NCBI GenBank assembly: GCA_024278775.1
Contig: JAJRSP010000195.1
Location: forward strand, 1 to 20,383
DNA: 20,383 nt
Reading direction: 5' to 3'
Source: Planctomycetota bacterium
GTDB taxonomy: Bacteria > Planctomycetota > Phycisphaerae > UBA1845
Below are positions 1 to 8,200 of the stretch, piece by piece. Under the pieces are notes generated by a model. The model did not search any database. It had not been told where the DNA came from and saw nothing but the letters and a program-made list of their open reading frames with translations. Position numbers and translations under genes: made by a program. How positions within the stretch are numbered: the stretch's first letter is position 1; each line of letters opens with the position of its first letter.

Positions 1-1
1 C

Positions 2-850
2 AAACGCGTGCCCCCCGGGCTCGATGACAAGGTGCTCACCGGGTGGAACGGGTTGATGATTTCGGCCTTGGCGAAAGGCGCGCGTGTGTTGAACGAACCG
101 CGCTATGCGGCCGCCGCTACAAAAGCGGCCAACTTCATCCTGGACAAACTACGCACGCCCGATGGTCGCCTGCTCCGCACCTATCGCGGCGGCACCGCGC
201 ATCTAAAAGGGTACCTCGGCGATTACTCGTTTTTTATTGACGGGCTTCTCAATTTGTACGAAGCGACCTTTGACGAGCGTTGGCTGAATGAAGCCGTCAA
301 GCTGACCGATCTGTCGATCAAGTATTACGAGGACCAGGAGGGCGGTGCGTTTTTTTACACCGCCTCCGACGGCGAGAAACTTCTGGCGAGGTCGAAGAAC
401 AAGCGGGACGGGGCTATTCCCTCCGGCAACTCGGTCCACGCGATGAACCTGCTCCGGCTCGCGATCATGATGGACCGAAAGGACTACCGCGAATCGGCCG
501 AGCTTCTATTTCGGGCGTTTGCGCCGGAGGTGGCCAACTCACCCGGTGCGTACGAGCGGCTCTGCTGCGCGGCTGATTTCTACCATGATCGTATTAAGGA
601 GATCGCGATCATCGGCGACCCAACATCGCCGGCCACCCAGGCGCTGCTCCGAGAGGTGGACAGTCGATATCTTCCGAATAAGGTACTCGCGTTATCGCAG
701 AAAAACGTATCGGAGTCGCCGATCGCCCTGCTTTCACGCAAGACCATGCGCGGTGGTAAGCCGACGGCTTATGTCTGTGAGAAGTACCTGTGCAAGGAGC
801 CGGTCACGGACGCGGCGGCATTGGGAAAGCTGCTCGATGCGAAGAAGTAA
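2..850 (+). CDS. YyaL/DUF255-type thioredoxin-domain protein, C-terminal part (5' end outside window)
   Basis: The reading frame is open from the left edge and ends at TAA 848-850, so the true start lies upstream. The visible 282 or so residues contain the motif DDKVLTGWNGLMISALAKG near the window edge and then alternating helical segments such as YLGDYSFFIDGLLNLYEATFD. This pattern is the (alpha/alpha)6-barrel, glycosidase-like C-terminal region of the YyaL/SSP411 family, whose missing N-terminal part carries a thioredoxin-like DUF255 domain. The family is widespread and its biochemical role is not settled. A GTG at 8 could be mistaken for a start, but the conserved motif begins immediately after it and the family is normally over 600 residues. 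No intrinsic terminator is visible after the stop. The next gene starts 117 bases later on the same strand, so co-transcription is possible. Family assignment is confident; function is open. Confidence 0.88.
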   Translation, partial: KRVPPGLDDKVLTGWNGLMISALAKGARVLNEPRYAAAATKAANFILDKLRTPDGRLLRTYRGGTAHLKGYLGDYSFFIDGLLNLYEATFDERWLNEAVKLTDLSIKYYEDQEGGAFFYTASDGEKLLARSKNKRDGAIPSGNSVHAMNLLRLAIMMDRKDYRESAELLFRAFAPEVANSPGAYERLCCAADFYHDRIKEIAIIGDPTSPATQALLREVDSRYLPNKVLALSQKNVSESPIALLSRKTMRGGKPTAYVCEKYLCKEPVTDAAALGKLLDAKK

Positions 851-967
851 CGATTCTGACAAGACCATAACGGAAGCATACAAGGAGTACCAGCCACACT
901 GCCGATGATGTATAGTTGAGGAGGTTGGGTTCACACCGAACTGGAGTAGAATGAGAAGGATGCGATC

Positions 968-1927
968 ATGAGCCACCCAACTGTGATGTCTTTCGCAGCC
1001 GGTGCCGCGGTTTTGGCTTTCCTGCTGGGGGTCTCTTCTGCAACGGTGGTGGCTCAAGAACAAGAGGCCGGTCAGTCACAGGATCAAACGGTCGATCACG
1101 AAAAGACGACCACCCCACCGACAGCCGAGGACATGCTCAAAGAGCTGCGTCGGGCCCACCCGATCAACGATGTCATCTCTCCGGTTGGCGGCAAGTGGTC
1201 CGGGGACGCCGCCACGCAACGTAAGTTGTGGCCGGAGGGATGGTCCGTAGTGGATCGCGGCGGTTTTCTTACACGCGACGGGGATTGGTGGCTGTTCGCT
1301 TTCGAGCCGGACAACGGAGATCCGCCCATTCGTCTGATCCCCAACGCCAATCTGGAGGTGCTCGTGCGGACGGCAGTCCACGTGACGACTCCGGTGCGGT
1401 TCGTCATCTCCGGGTTGACTACGGTGTTCAAAGATCAGAACTACCTGCTGGTGCGTAGCGTCACTCGAGACCGTCGGGCACCGGACCCAGCTAAACAACC
1501 AACCCCGACCTCAACGCCCGATCCCAAACCGGAATCGCCAACGACGTCTACCGACGACGTACTCGGCATGATGCAAGAGCAAGCACCGGAGACGGACTTG
1601 TTGGATACGCGCAGACGTTTGGAAACGGCGGCAGCTACGCGTACCCTACTCCCTGATGGTGCGACGGTGATCAATCGCCCGGCCCGCGTCGTGAAACAGG
1701 GGGCGTTATACCGGCTGGTGTTTGAGTCGGATCATCCAGACAGCCCCGAGCCGCCGCTCACGATGCTGCCGAACCAGAATATGATGCGTATGATCCACCT
1801 GGCAACCAACAATAATCTGGGACTCGTGTTTATCGTTTCGGGTGAGGTAACGCAGTTCCAAGGGGAAAATTTCGTGCTGGTTCAATCTGCGACCCAGCGA
1901 GCGGCATCAGGAAACTTTCATAAGTAA
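968..1927 (+). CDS. Secreted protein with two copies of a ~78-residue domain, function unknown
   Basis: The 319-residue protein starts at ATG 968, preceded by GAAGGA at 955-960 with seven bases between. Residues 1-29 form a Sec signal peptide with likely cleavage after VVA. The mature protein has two related segments: A at about residues 88-164 and B at about 228-307. Both follow the same order: LWPEGWSVVDR versus LLPDGATVINR, then a Phe-rich strand ending in FEPD or FESD, a PP and the turn LIPN or MLPN, then FVISGLTTVFKDQNYLLVRS versus FIVSGEVTQFQGENFVLVQS. A Pro/Thr-rich linker (about 170-195) separates them. The terminal VSG-x-VT-x-F-x-G-x-N-Y/F-x-LV pattern suggests a small beta-barrel, but I cannot name a family. 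I recall similar single-domain secreted proteins from Phycisphaerae; this is memory, not a search result. An envelope or periplasmic role is inference only. Confidence 0.82.
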   Translation: MSHPTVMSFAAGAAVLAFLLGVSSATVVAQEQEAGQSQDQTVDHEKTTTPPTAEDMLKELRRAHPINDVISPVGGKWSGDAATQRKLWPEGWSVVDRGGFLTRDGDWWLFAFEPDNGDPPIRLIPNANLEVLVRTAVHVTTPVRFVISGLTTVFKDQNYLLVRSVTRDRRAPDPAKQPTPTSTPDPKPESPTTSTDDVLGMMQEQAPETDLLDTRRRLETAAATRTLLPDGATVINRPARVVKQGALYRLVFESDHPDSPEPPLTMLPNQNMMRMIHLATNNNLGLVFIVSGEVTQFQGENFVLVQSATQRAASGNFHK

Positions 1928-2096
1928 CGCGGGGGGGTATGTCCCGAGCTTGCCGATTCGGTGGCAGCGCTGCCGATAAGCGAACCGATGCTCAGCGAGC
2001 TTGGACCCGTGTCGTGTGAGCGAGACCGGCCCGCACGGACCACGTGAGGAATGAACCGGAGCGATCGAAAGAGATAAGATGAAGGAGCACAAGAAC

Positions 2097-2738
2097 ATGC
2101 GTTTACGACACGCTCATCAGATGGGGGCCGTCGCCTTGCTGGCGGTGACGCTGGGTATCACCACTATCGCCGAAGCGCAGGTTCTGCCGTGGGAGATTCG
2201 CACGGACCCGCAGACGCTGATCGACTGCGGAATCATCAACGCAGAAAACGTGGAATTGGTCGTGTTGGAGAACACGGGGGAGCTGGTCATCGTCAGCGAG
2301 GACGGCCTCGATGTCGTTGATACAGTGATCCCCGGCACCGAAGTGGACGTGATTGGCAACGTCTTCTTCTTCGATGCGCAGGTGGGACAAATTGCTTTCG
2401 CCGAAGACGCAACCGGACTGACCACCATGTGGTGGCTGGATACCTTATCAGATCGGGTGTATCAGTATGATACCGCCCTAGAGTTGCCGATCCTGGGCAA
2501 CCTTACCCCGTTCGACATTGTCGGTCTCGATTGCGACCCCTGTCCGGTTTGGGATTTCCCGGAAGACTGTGGCGTGCTGATCGACGACGGTCACACGGAC
2601 ACAGGTGGTCTTGACACCGGCGTACCGGTCGTGACGATCAACTTCTGTGGCACCAATACGGCGCTCTCCATGATGCTCACGTTAGCCGGTTTGGTCGGCA
2701 CGAGCCTCGTCCGCCGCCCCCGCAGACCACTACCATAG
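2097..2738 (+). CDS. Secreted protein with Cys-containing C-terminal anchor-like tail, function unknown
   Basis: I place the start at ATG 2097 because AAGGAG at 2082-2087 lies nine bases upstream; an earlier in-frame ATG at 2079 has a weaker site. The resulting 213-residue protein has a signal peptide (residues 1-27) ending AEA before QVLPW. The middle is acidic and beta-rich, with paired cysteines in GLDCDPCPVWD and PEDCGVL and a Gly/Asp/Thr-rich stretch before the tail. The last 30 residues run from Cys184 (CGTNTALSMM) through a hydrophobic stretch (LTLAGLVGTSL) to a basic end (VRRPRRPLP). This three-part layout resembles sorting tails such as PEP-CTERM or MYXO-CTERM, though no PEP motif is present. 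The protein probably stays attached to the membrane or outer surface. No enzymatic motif is recognised. It follows the duplicated-domain protein by about 170 bases on the same strand. Confidence 0.75.
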   Translation: MRLRHAHQMGAVALLAVTLGITTIAEAQVLPWEIRTDPQTLIDCGIINAENVELVVLENTGELVIVSEDGLDVVDTVIPGTEVDVIGNVFFFDAQVGQIAFAEDATGLTTMWWLDTLSDRVYQYDTALELPILGNLTPFDIVGLDCDPCPVWDFPEDCGVLIDDGHTDTGGLDTGVPVVTINFCGTNTALSMMLTLAGLVGTSLVRRPRRPLP

Positions 2739-2846
2739 GACGATTCTACTGCCGCCGGGTGACAGGTGACGAAAACCAGCCCCCCCACCGGAATGTGGCC
2801 ACCGCGTCCTACGCGTCACACAGTAAACAGCCACACGCCGGCTGGC

Positions 2847-3134
2847 CTACACGGGGCGTCCAATCTCTTTCACAACGTCCCATCCCATCTCGCTGGCGTG
2901 ATTGATGACGGCGATCGCCAACGCAATGGCATCGATCCTTGACACGTCTCCCGTGAAGTCGGCCATGGGCATCGACAGGGCCATCATCAGCCGCCGAGCG
3001 ACGTCAACCGGATCGTATACCGGTAATGCATAGTTTCTCATGGCGTGCTCGAGACGGCTCCCTTGTGCCGTATCGGGATCTGTAAGCCAACGAAACGCCT
3101 CGTCCTGGTTTGGATTACTGGATTGATATTTCAA
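2847..3134 (-). CDS. Small hypothetical protein (95 aa)
   Basis: This minus-strand frame starts at TTG (complement of 3132-3134), with a G-rich AAGGGGGGG tract four bases upstream as a possible ribosome site, and ends at TAG (complement of 2847-2849). The protein has no signal peptide or membrane segment. It reads like a small helical cytoplasmic protein: an aromatic N-terminal half (DEAFRWLTDPD, MRNYALPVYDPVDVARR) and an Ala/Ile-rich helix (IDAIALAIAVINHASEMGW). I recognise no family. It converges with the secreted gene ending at 2738 and diverges from rpmI. A shorter version starting at the internal ATG of MRNYALP is possible. Residue composition looks coding, but conservation in relatives would be needed to be sure. 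Confidence 0.55.
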   Translation of the reverse strand: MKYQSSNPNQDEAFRWLTDPDTAQGSRLEHAMRNYALPVYDPVDVARRLMMALSMPMADFTGDVSRIDAIALAIAVINHASEMGWDVVKEIGRPV

Positions 3135-3216
3135 GATTCCCCCCCTTGTCCTGAACTACTCCCCCACGTGCTTGCGTGAGATCATACGCACGACCGGAGC
3201 ACATTTCAGGAAAAGG

Positions 3217-3270
3217 GCCAATAACGGGGCCAAAAACGTCCGTGTAACGTCCTGAGTAGCCAATAATGGG
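3217..3270. repeat. Three GCCAAnAAyG repeats upstream of rpmI
   Basis: Three near-identical 10-base units lie in the gap between the small minus-strand gene and rpmI: GCCAATAACG at 3217-3226, GCCAAAAACG at 3229-3238 and GCCAATAATG at 3259-3268. Starts are spaced 12 and 30 bases apart. A pair of ACGTC repeats (3236-3240 and 3247-3251) lies among them. A short hairpin, GGGCG-AAAC-CGCCC, follows at 3268-3281. The set lies 60-115 bases upstream of the probable rpmI -35 box, where activator or repressor sites could act. No known binding protein is assigned. Confidence 0.4.
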
Positions 3271-3331
3271 CGAAACCGCCCGATTCGCCCCCCGGTAGTC
3301 CCGTGGGCCGATGAGAGTGGGGGATCACCGC

Positions 3332-3359
3332 TTGCGTCTGGAGGTTGCGGGCTTATAAT
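3332..3359 (+). promoter_or_regulatory. Probable sigma70-type promoter of rpmI-rplT
   Basis: A perfect -10 box TATAAT lies at 3354-3359, with TTGCGT at 3332-3337 as -35 and a 16-base spacer. Transcription would start near 3366, giving a leader of about 47 bases before rpmI at 3413. A 12-base direct repeat, GCTTGCGTCTGG, occurs at 3330-3341, over the -35, and again at 3365-3376, at the expected start site. No infC gene lies upstream, so the pair appears to have its own promoter. Confidence 0.6.
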
Positions 3360-3412
3360 GCGGGGCTTGCGTCTGGGCGGTGTCCGGAGCGTATCTCTAT
3401 AGTGAGACGGTT

Positions 3413-3610
3413 ATGCCGAAAATGAAGACCCATAAGGGCACGAAAAAACGGATGAAGCTCACCGCGAGTGGTAAGGTGAAGCACAAACCGGCGAATTCGG
3501 GCCATTTGATGAGTACCAAGAACGGCGAGCGTTGCCGGGGACTGCGAAAGTCGACCACACTCAAAGGCGGTGTCGCTAAGCGCGTGCGACGGACCCTCAA
3601 CAACGCCTGA
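3413..3610 (+). CDS. rpmI: Large ribosomal subunit protein bL35
   Basis: The 65-residue protein begins MPKMKTHKGTKKRMKLTASG and continues GKVKHKPANSGHLMSTKN, which is the standard bL35 signature: very basic, with the K-x-K-T-H-K-G-x-x-K-R start. Length matches the family. The start at ATG 3413 is set by this conserved N-terminus; an in-frame upstream start at 3380 would add non-homologous residues. bL35 binds 23S rRNA in the large subunit. rplT follows 132 bases downstream on the same strand, the usual partner. The normal upstream partner infC is not in this window. Confidence 0.97.
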   Translation: MPKMKTHKGTKKRMKLTASGKVKHKPANSGHLMSTKNGERCRGLRKSTTLKGGVAKRVRRTLNNA

Positions 3611-3618
3611 GCGTTGAC

Positions 3619-3678
3619 GTGTTCGACGGTACCCGAGTAAGGAACACAGGTACGGTACTCCGAGTATACGGGACCGTA
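3619..3678 (+). promoter_or_regulatory. Tandem RNA hairpins in the rpmI-rplT spacer, candidate L20 autoregulatory site
   Basis: Two inverted repeats follow one another in the spacer. The first is GTGTTC (3619-3624) with GAACAC (3642-3647); the second is TACGGT (3651-3656) with ACCGTA (3673-3678). Both six-base arms are perfect. Both enclosed regions share a repeated sequence: ACGGTACCCGAGTA at 3626-3639 and ACGGTACTCCGAGTA at 3652-3666, differing by one inserted T. In E. coli, L20 represses its own operon by binding two mRNA sites that mimic its 23S rRNA target. A tandem structured repeat in the rpmI-rplT spacer therefore suggests a similar control here, but no match to the rRNA site was demonstrated. 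Confidence 0.45.
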
Positions 3679-3742
3679 GGTTAGTTTGTCGCGCTGTCGG
3701 GCTTGATGGGCTTGCGGCGGTTGGCTGAGAAGGAAGAGTGAG

Positions 3743-4117
3743 ATGCCAAGAGTAAAGTACGGCGCTGCCCGACATCGTAAGAAAGTTCGCGTTTTCAAGC
3801 GTTCCAAAGGTTTCCGAGGCGGCACGGGGCGTCACTGGCGTCTGACGCAGGAGACCATTCTCCGAGCCGATAGCAATGCGACGAAAGATCGGCGTCGGCG
3901 TAAACGTGATTTCCGTGCGCTCTGGGTGACGCGTCTCACGGCGGCATGCCGCATGCGCGGGATCAGCTACAGCCGGTTCATCTTTGGTTTGCTCGCGGCC
4001 GACATCGAACTGAACCGCAAGATGCTCAGCGAAATGGCGATCCATTCACCGAACGACTTTGATGCTATCGTGGAAATCGCCAAGGCGCACCAGCTCAAGG
4101 CCGCTGCGGCCGCATAA
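3743..4117 (+). CDS. rplT: Large ribosomal subunit protein bL20
   Basis: The 124-residue protein starts MPRVKYGAARHRKKVRVFKR and contains GFRGGTGRHWRLTQETILRAD, KDRRRRKRDFRALWVTRLTAA and YSRFIFGLLAADIELNRKML, the ordered hallmarks of bL20: a basic helical arm followed by a globular rRNA-binding domain. GAAGGA at 3730-3735, eight bases before ATG 3743, supports the start. bL20 is an early assembly protein of the large subunit that binds 23S rRNA and, in studied bacteria, also represses its own mRNA. Length is slightly above the usual 117-120 because of an Ala-rich C-terminal end (LKAAAAA). It is probably co-transcribed with rpmI. Confidence 0.97.
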   Translation: MPRVKYGAARHRKKVRVFKRSKGFRGGTGRHWRLTQETILRADSNATKDRRRRKRDFRALWVTRLTAACRMRGISYSRFIFGLLAADIELNRKMLSEMAIHSPNDFDAIVEIAKAHQLKAAAAA

Positions 4118-4162
4118 GGCGCTCCTTCGCCGTTCGGCGACACGGCAAAACAACACCTGGAC

Positions 4163-4189
4163 CGGCCCATGATGAGCCGCCCCCTTTTT
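4163..4189 (+). terminator. Weak candidate terminator after rplT
   Basis: A short stem CGGC/GCCG (4163-4166 with 4176-4179) is followed by a C-run and TTTTT at 4185-4189. The stem is only four perfect pairs and the T-run is offset, so support is modest. An earlier hairpin, CGCC-GTTC-GGCG, lies in the same spacer but has no T-run. Confidence 0.25.
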
Positions 4190-4209
4190 ATGCGAGTCTT
4201 TTTCGAGCG

Positions 4210-5157
4210 TCATTTTCCGATCCGGGCGAGAAGCGAAGTGCCGACGAACCCGGTGCCGGCCAGCATCAGCCCCAGCGCGTAGTCGCCGGTTGTCGCACTG
4301 GAGTCGAACGGCCAGATCCCCACGACCGAGCCAAACAAGATACCCAGGAGGAAGCCAAGCGTGGCTTTTTCGTGGTGGTGTAGCAGCCATTTCAGGATGT
4401 TGCTCAGCAGGACGAGGCTCACGATCGCTCCGATACCGGTCGGCACAAGCACGCCGAGAAAGATGCCGACATCGCCCTCGCCGCCGGACAAGGCGTATCG
4501 CTTGGCCAGCGAAATCGACGCCAGGATGGTTTCGTATCGGTGCAGGATCAGCAGCATGTACGCGCCGGAGATGCCGGGCAGCACCATCGCAGACATGCCC
4601 AACGCACCGGCAAGCAGATCGCGTGCGTAGTTCGCCTCTACGACGAACTCACCCCGGGCGAGGGCCTCTTTGACGGCGACGGAGTCGGGACGCTCGGCGC
4701 TGGTCATTGCGATCACAATCATCAGCCCTAGCCCCATGATCGCACCCACGACCGCAGGTGCGCTGACGCGACCGATCATGCGGGTCAGTAGCGGCGCGCC
4801 GCCGAGCGTGAGCCCGATGAAGAGGGCATACATGGCGCTGCGGTGCAGCGTAACGGCTTGACTAAGCGTGCCGGCCAGCGCGACGATCGCGACGATCGCA
4901 CCCACACCCACAAGACCAAGAAAGGTGACGTTGCGACGTGTGAGCCTGAAACGCGTGACGTTTGCGATGGCGGTGATGAACTCATCATACAGGCCGGACA
5001 CGAGGATCATGGTGCCGCCCGAGACGCCCGGCACGAGATTCGCAAGGCCCATGAGGAAACCGGCCACGACGGTCCTCGGTATGGCAGGCGGGACCGACGT
5101 GGCCGGCTCACTACGCTGTGTCTCATTCTCAGATGCGCCCAACTGGCACGACCTCAC
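4210..5157 (-). CDS. DUF368 membrane protein, probable undecaprenyl-phosphate translocase
   Basis: The 315-residue protein carries the DUF368 hallmark GLANLVPGVSGGTM (residues 37-50) and a second, inverted-repeat-like copy, MVLPGISGAYMLLI, in the middle of the chain. It also has multiple hydrophobic segments and ends in LARIGK. DUF368 members, along with DedA proteins, have been shown in other bacteria to return the lipid carrier undecaprenyl phosphate across the cytoplasmic membrane for reuse in envelope synthesis. Substrate here is inferred from family. The start is GTG at 5157, the first available after an in-frame stop, with AGG nine bases upstream; the first 30 residues are polar and not family-like, so a later start is possible. 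It lies 91 bases downstream of the AsmA-like gene, on the same strand, and may share its transcript. Confidence 0.9.
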   Translation of the reverse strand: MRSCQLGASENETQRSEPATSVPPAIPRTVVAGFLMGLANLVPGVSGGTMILVSGLYDEFITAIANVTRFRLTRRNVTFLGLVGVGAIVAIVALAGTLSQAVTLHRSAMYALFIGLTLGGAPLLTRMIGRVSAPAVVGAIMGLGLMIVIAMTSAERPDSVAVKEALARGEFVVEANYARDLLAGALGMSAMVLPGISGAYMLLILHRYETILASISLAKRYALSGGEGDVGIFLGVLVPTGIGAIVSLVLLSNILKWLLHHHEKATLGFLLGILFGSVVGIWPFDSSATTGDYALGLMLAGTGFVGTSLLARIGK

Positions 5158-5248
5158 GATTAGGTACCTGGCTCATGCACGACGGCTCTTCGGAGCGCAG
5201 CATCACCCTGCCTCTACGCGGCACCGCCACACCGTATCATCGGATGGA

Positions 5249-8200
5249 TCATCGCCCGCGGTCGCGTCTGTTTTTCGGTTTTCGCTTAACAAAAAGGCGG
5301 TCGAGTTCGTCGGCGATGCTCCGAAATGCCTGAGGCTTCACGATCGGATCATGGAGTGTGCCACTGATGGACAGCCCGACAAGCCCACGCGAGGCCCGGT
5401 CGATCACGTCGGCGAGTACCGGTATGCGCGTCCAGCGATTCGGGTTAACGCTAACGAAATAGAACTCGGCCGCCAGAATGGGTAGGGTGACTTTCCCCTG
5501 GCCGACCAACGCCATTTCTCTTCCAGAGATACGTGCGTCCGTGACGATCACCTCGTCACCGTCAACGAAACCCGAAGCCACAATGGCGTCGAGCGAGTCC
5601 CGATTGGGCATCGACAGGTTGAGCACCTGAAGCATGGCGAGCACGATGGGGAGCTTGTAGATTTTGCCATCCGAGATTTCCAGGGAGGCGCGGCCCCGGC
5701 GTGACCTCGTGTCACCGAAGATACCGGAAATGTCCAGTTGGATGTTCGTGCGACCCTGGAGCCGCGTCGCGTCGTCTTGGGGCGGTGTGGCGGCATGGGT
5801 TGGCCGCAGGAGCGGCGCGAGATCAACATCTTTCAGTTTGGTAGAGAGTTCGTAACGCGTACCGTCCGGTTCGAGCATCACATGGAGTGAGGCATCAACG
5901 GACCCGCCATACACGCTGGCCTCGATGGGGTCACACGCCAGACGACCGGTTCCGTCAACCGTTCGAAGAAGCGACCAGTCGGCGTTGAACTGCGTAAGTT
6001 TTCGCTCGCTGATACGTAGCCCCACCAGATCGATCGTGCCATTGAGAACCGTACCGCCCAGCCGGTCGCGGATCATCCCGGAAAAGCTGACAACGCCGGT
6101 GGCTCGATCGAGACCAGCGGTGCTACCCATAGACACGTTACGCAGTTTGGCTTGACCGGAAGCATGCCAGGTAGGCGTGCCACTGCCCCGATCTTCGTAG
6201 CGCAACCGATCGAGTGTGAGATCGACGCTGCCGCCAGGCGACAGCCGATCCCACTGCTCTTGAAGTGGGCCCGAGAGAAGGCGGCGTAGCGAATCGTCAA
6301 GGGCGAGTCCCCGTATGTCGGCGCTGATCTCCGCGGAGCGAGTGGGGCCACCAAAGCTCACCGCGATATCGGCGTTGACCTTCGCGCGTCTGTAGCGTCC
6401 GGTGATTCCCATCGCCCGCGCGCCGCGCTCATCCACCACAAGTGTGCCGCGTACGTTTTCAATCGGCACGGGAAGCTGAGGCAGGATAACAGAAGGACCG
6501 TTCCATGTGATGGTCACGCTCGTGTGATCGCCGTCGGGCGAACCGGTGGAAGGCGGGACGCGCACCGTCACATCGACCGCTCCGTCCACGGTCAACGAGG
6601 CCACCTCGTCGCGCCATGGCTGGGGTAACGCGGCAAAGAGTTCGGCCGAGGGGTGGAGGTTCGTGAAGGTAATCGTACCCGTGGGTTGGCCGGTAGCATG
6701 GTCTATGCGGCCATCCGCTTGAATCGTGGCACTTCCATAGCGCCCCGTCACATTCGTCACTATGGTTTCTTCCCGCGTGATATGCAACTCTCCGCGTACA
6801 TCGGTCACGAGAACGGGCAGGTCATCATGCCGCCACGTACCACCGCGTAACGTGACTTTGGTATCGTGACGCAACCGGTTCGAACCGACGGTTTGTGTAA
6901 GTGCCGTCGAGAAATCGAAGAAACCGGTCGGATGAAAAGCCGCCACGGCGCGTCGCGCGTGGTCAGGCAGACTGTCGAGGAGCGCGTCGTCGAACGGGAT
7001 ATGCTGCCCGTCGATGCGAAGCTGAACCTCACTGGTGTGTCCGTTATCATAGGACACCGTACCGATGCCGTGGAGCCGTGTGTCGCCAACTTGGCTAACG
7101 ATTTCGTCAATGATGGCGTGTCCCTTGCTCAACTGGATCGATCCCTGCAGGTGCCGCAGCAGATAGGGAAACGACTGAAAGCGCGCGGACAAATCGTCGA
7201 ACGTGACGTGGGTTGTGGTGGTCCAGAGAGGCGGAATCTCAGGCGTACTCGCCGACCGCGTGATGTGTACATCGAGGTTGGCCGTGCCGACGGGTGCGAA
7301 CAGGTCCCACGTGTGACGCTGCGTGGAAGGGATGGCCGCACGGAGATCCTCATCGAGCGGTACGTTTTTTCCGACCACGTGAACTTCCGCTGGCGCGTCT
7401 CCGCCCAGCTTCCCAAAGTGTGAATCGATCGTAACCCGTGCGTCACCATGATCGCCGCGCAGCGCCACGGTGCCGCCGGATCCGCCCACGATGATCGAAC
7501 CGGTCAGGTGGTCCAACCGATAGGGAAACTTTTGCACGATCGTACTTCCGTCACGCGGTGTGATCCGCACGTGACGCATCCGCGGTGGACCCGGTTGCTC
7601 GGCGAGTCGATAGAGCTCGATCTGCACGTCAGCCTTGCCGGCAGGATGGTATCGGTCATAGAGACGCGCGATGGCCGGCCAGCCGCGGATCGCGCGAGCT
7701 TCATCGGGGCGATCCGCGCGGTCTAGCTGCGGAAGTTCCAGCCCGACGAAGGAGACATTCATATCAAACCCAAAGTCATGCAGACGCTTGGGGTCGATGG
7801 GCAGCGCGACGGTACCGCGGACCTGGCACCGGCTGCCATGGAAGACGCCGACAAAGTCCGCCACGATCTCCTTCGCGGACACCGTGGCCGTACCCTTGAC
7901 ATTAGAAAAACGAACGTACCGTTGAGATCGGGGCAGGGTGGCTTCTTCGGCGTTTACAGGAATCGAGAGCGAAGCGTTCGTCAGGTCGATGGTCACGGAC
8001 CGAGCGGTGCTCGGGTTGTCGGGCGGGCTGAGGTTGTAGTGGGTCACACGGACGTTACCGTTAATCCCGATCAGGTCGGCCCAGTCACCGGTACCGTCCG
8101 TGTTGGCCCTGACGGCTAGCATCACAGCTTCTATCGACATGCGCGGCAGGCCACCTTCCACATCGCGAACCGCACCGGATCGCAAGTCGAGCTGCGAGTG

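Noticed and set aside
925..952. TTGGGT-16-TAGAAT as promoter of the gene at 968
   Set aside because: The expected start site, near 959, would fall inside the ribosome site GAAGGA at 955-960, leaving the messenger without it. TATAGT at 911-916 has no matching -35 box. No promoter is called.
3353..4045. Long minus-strand open frame (230 residues) across rpmI and rplT
   Set aside because: It lies fully antisense to two ribosomal protein genes with clear family motifs and has no recognisable domain. It is a by-product of GC-rich codon use.
5158..5248. Short frame of about 12 codons beginning at an ATGA overlap with the AsmA stop
   Set aside because: It is too short, has no family likeness and ends before the DUF368 gene. 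Chance is sufficient.
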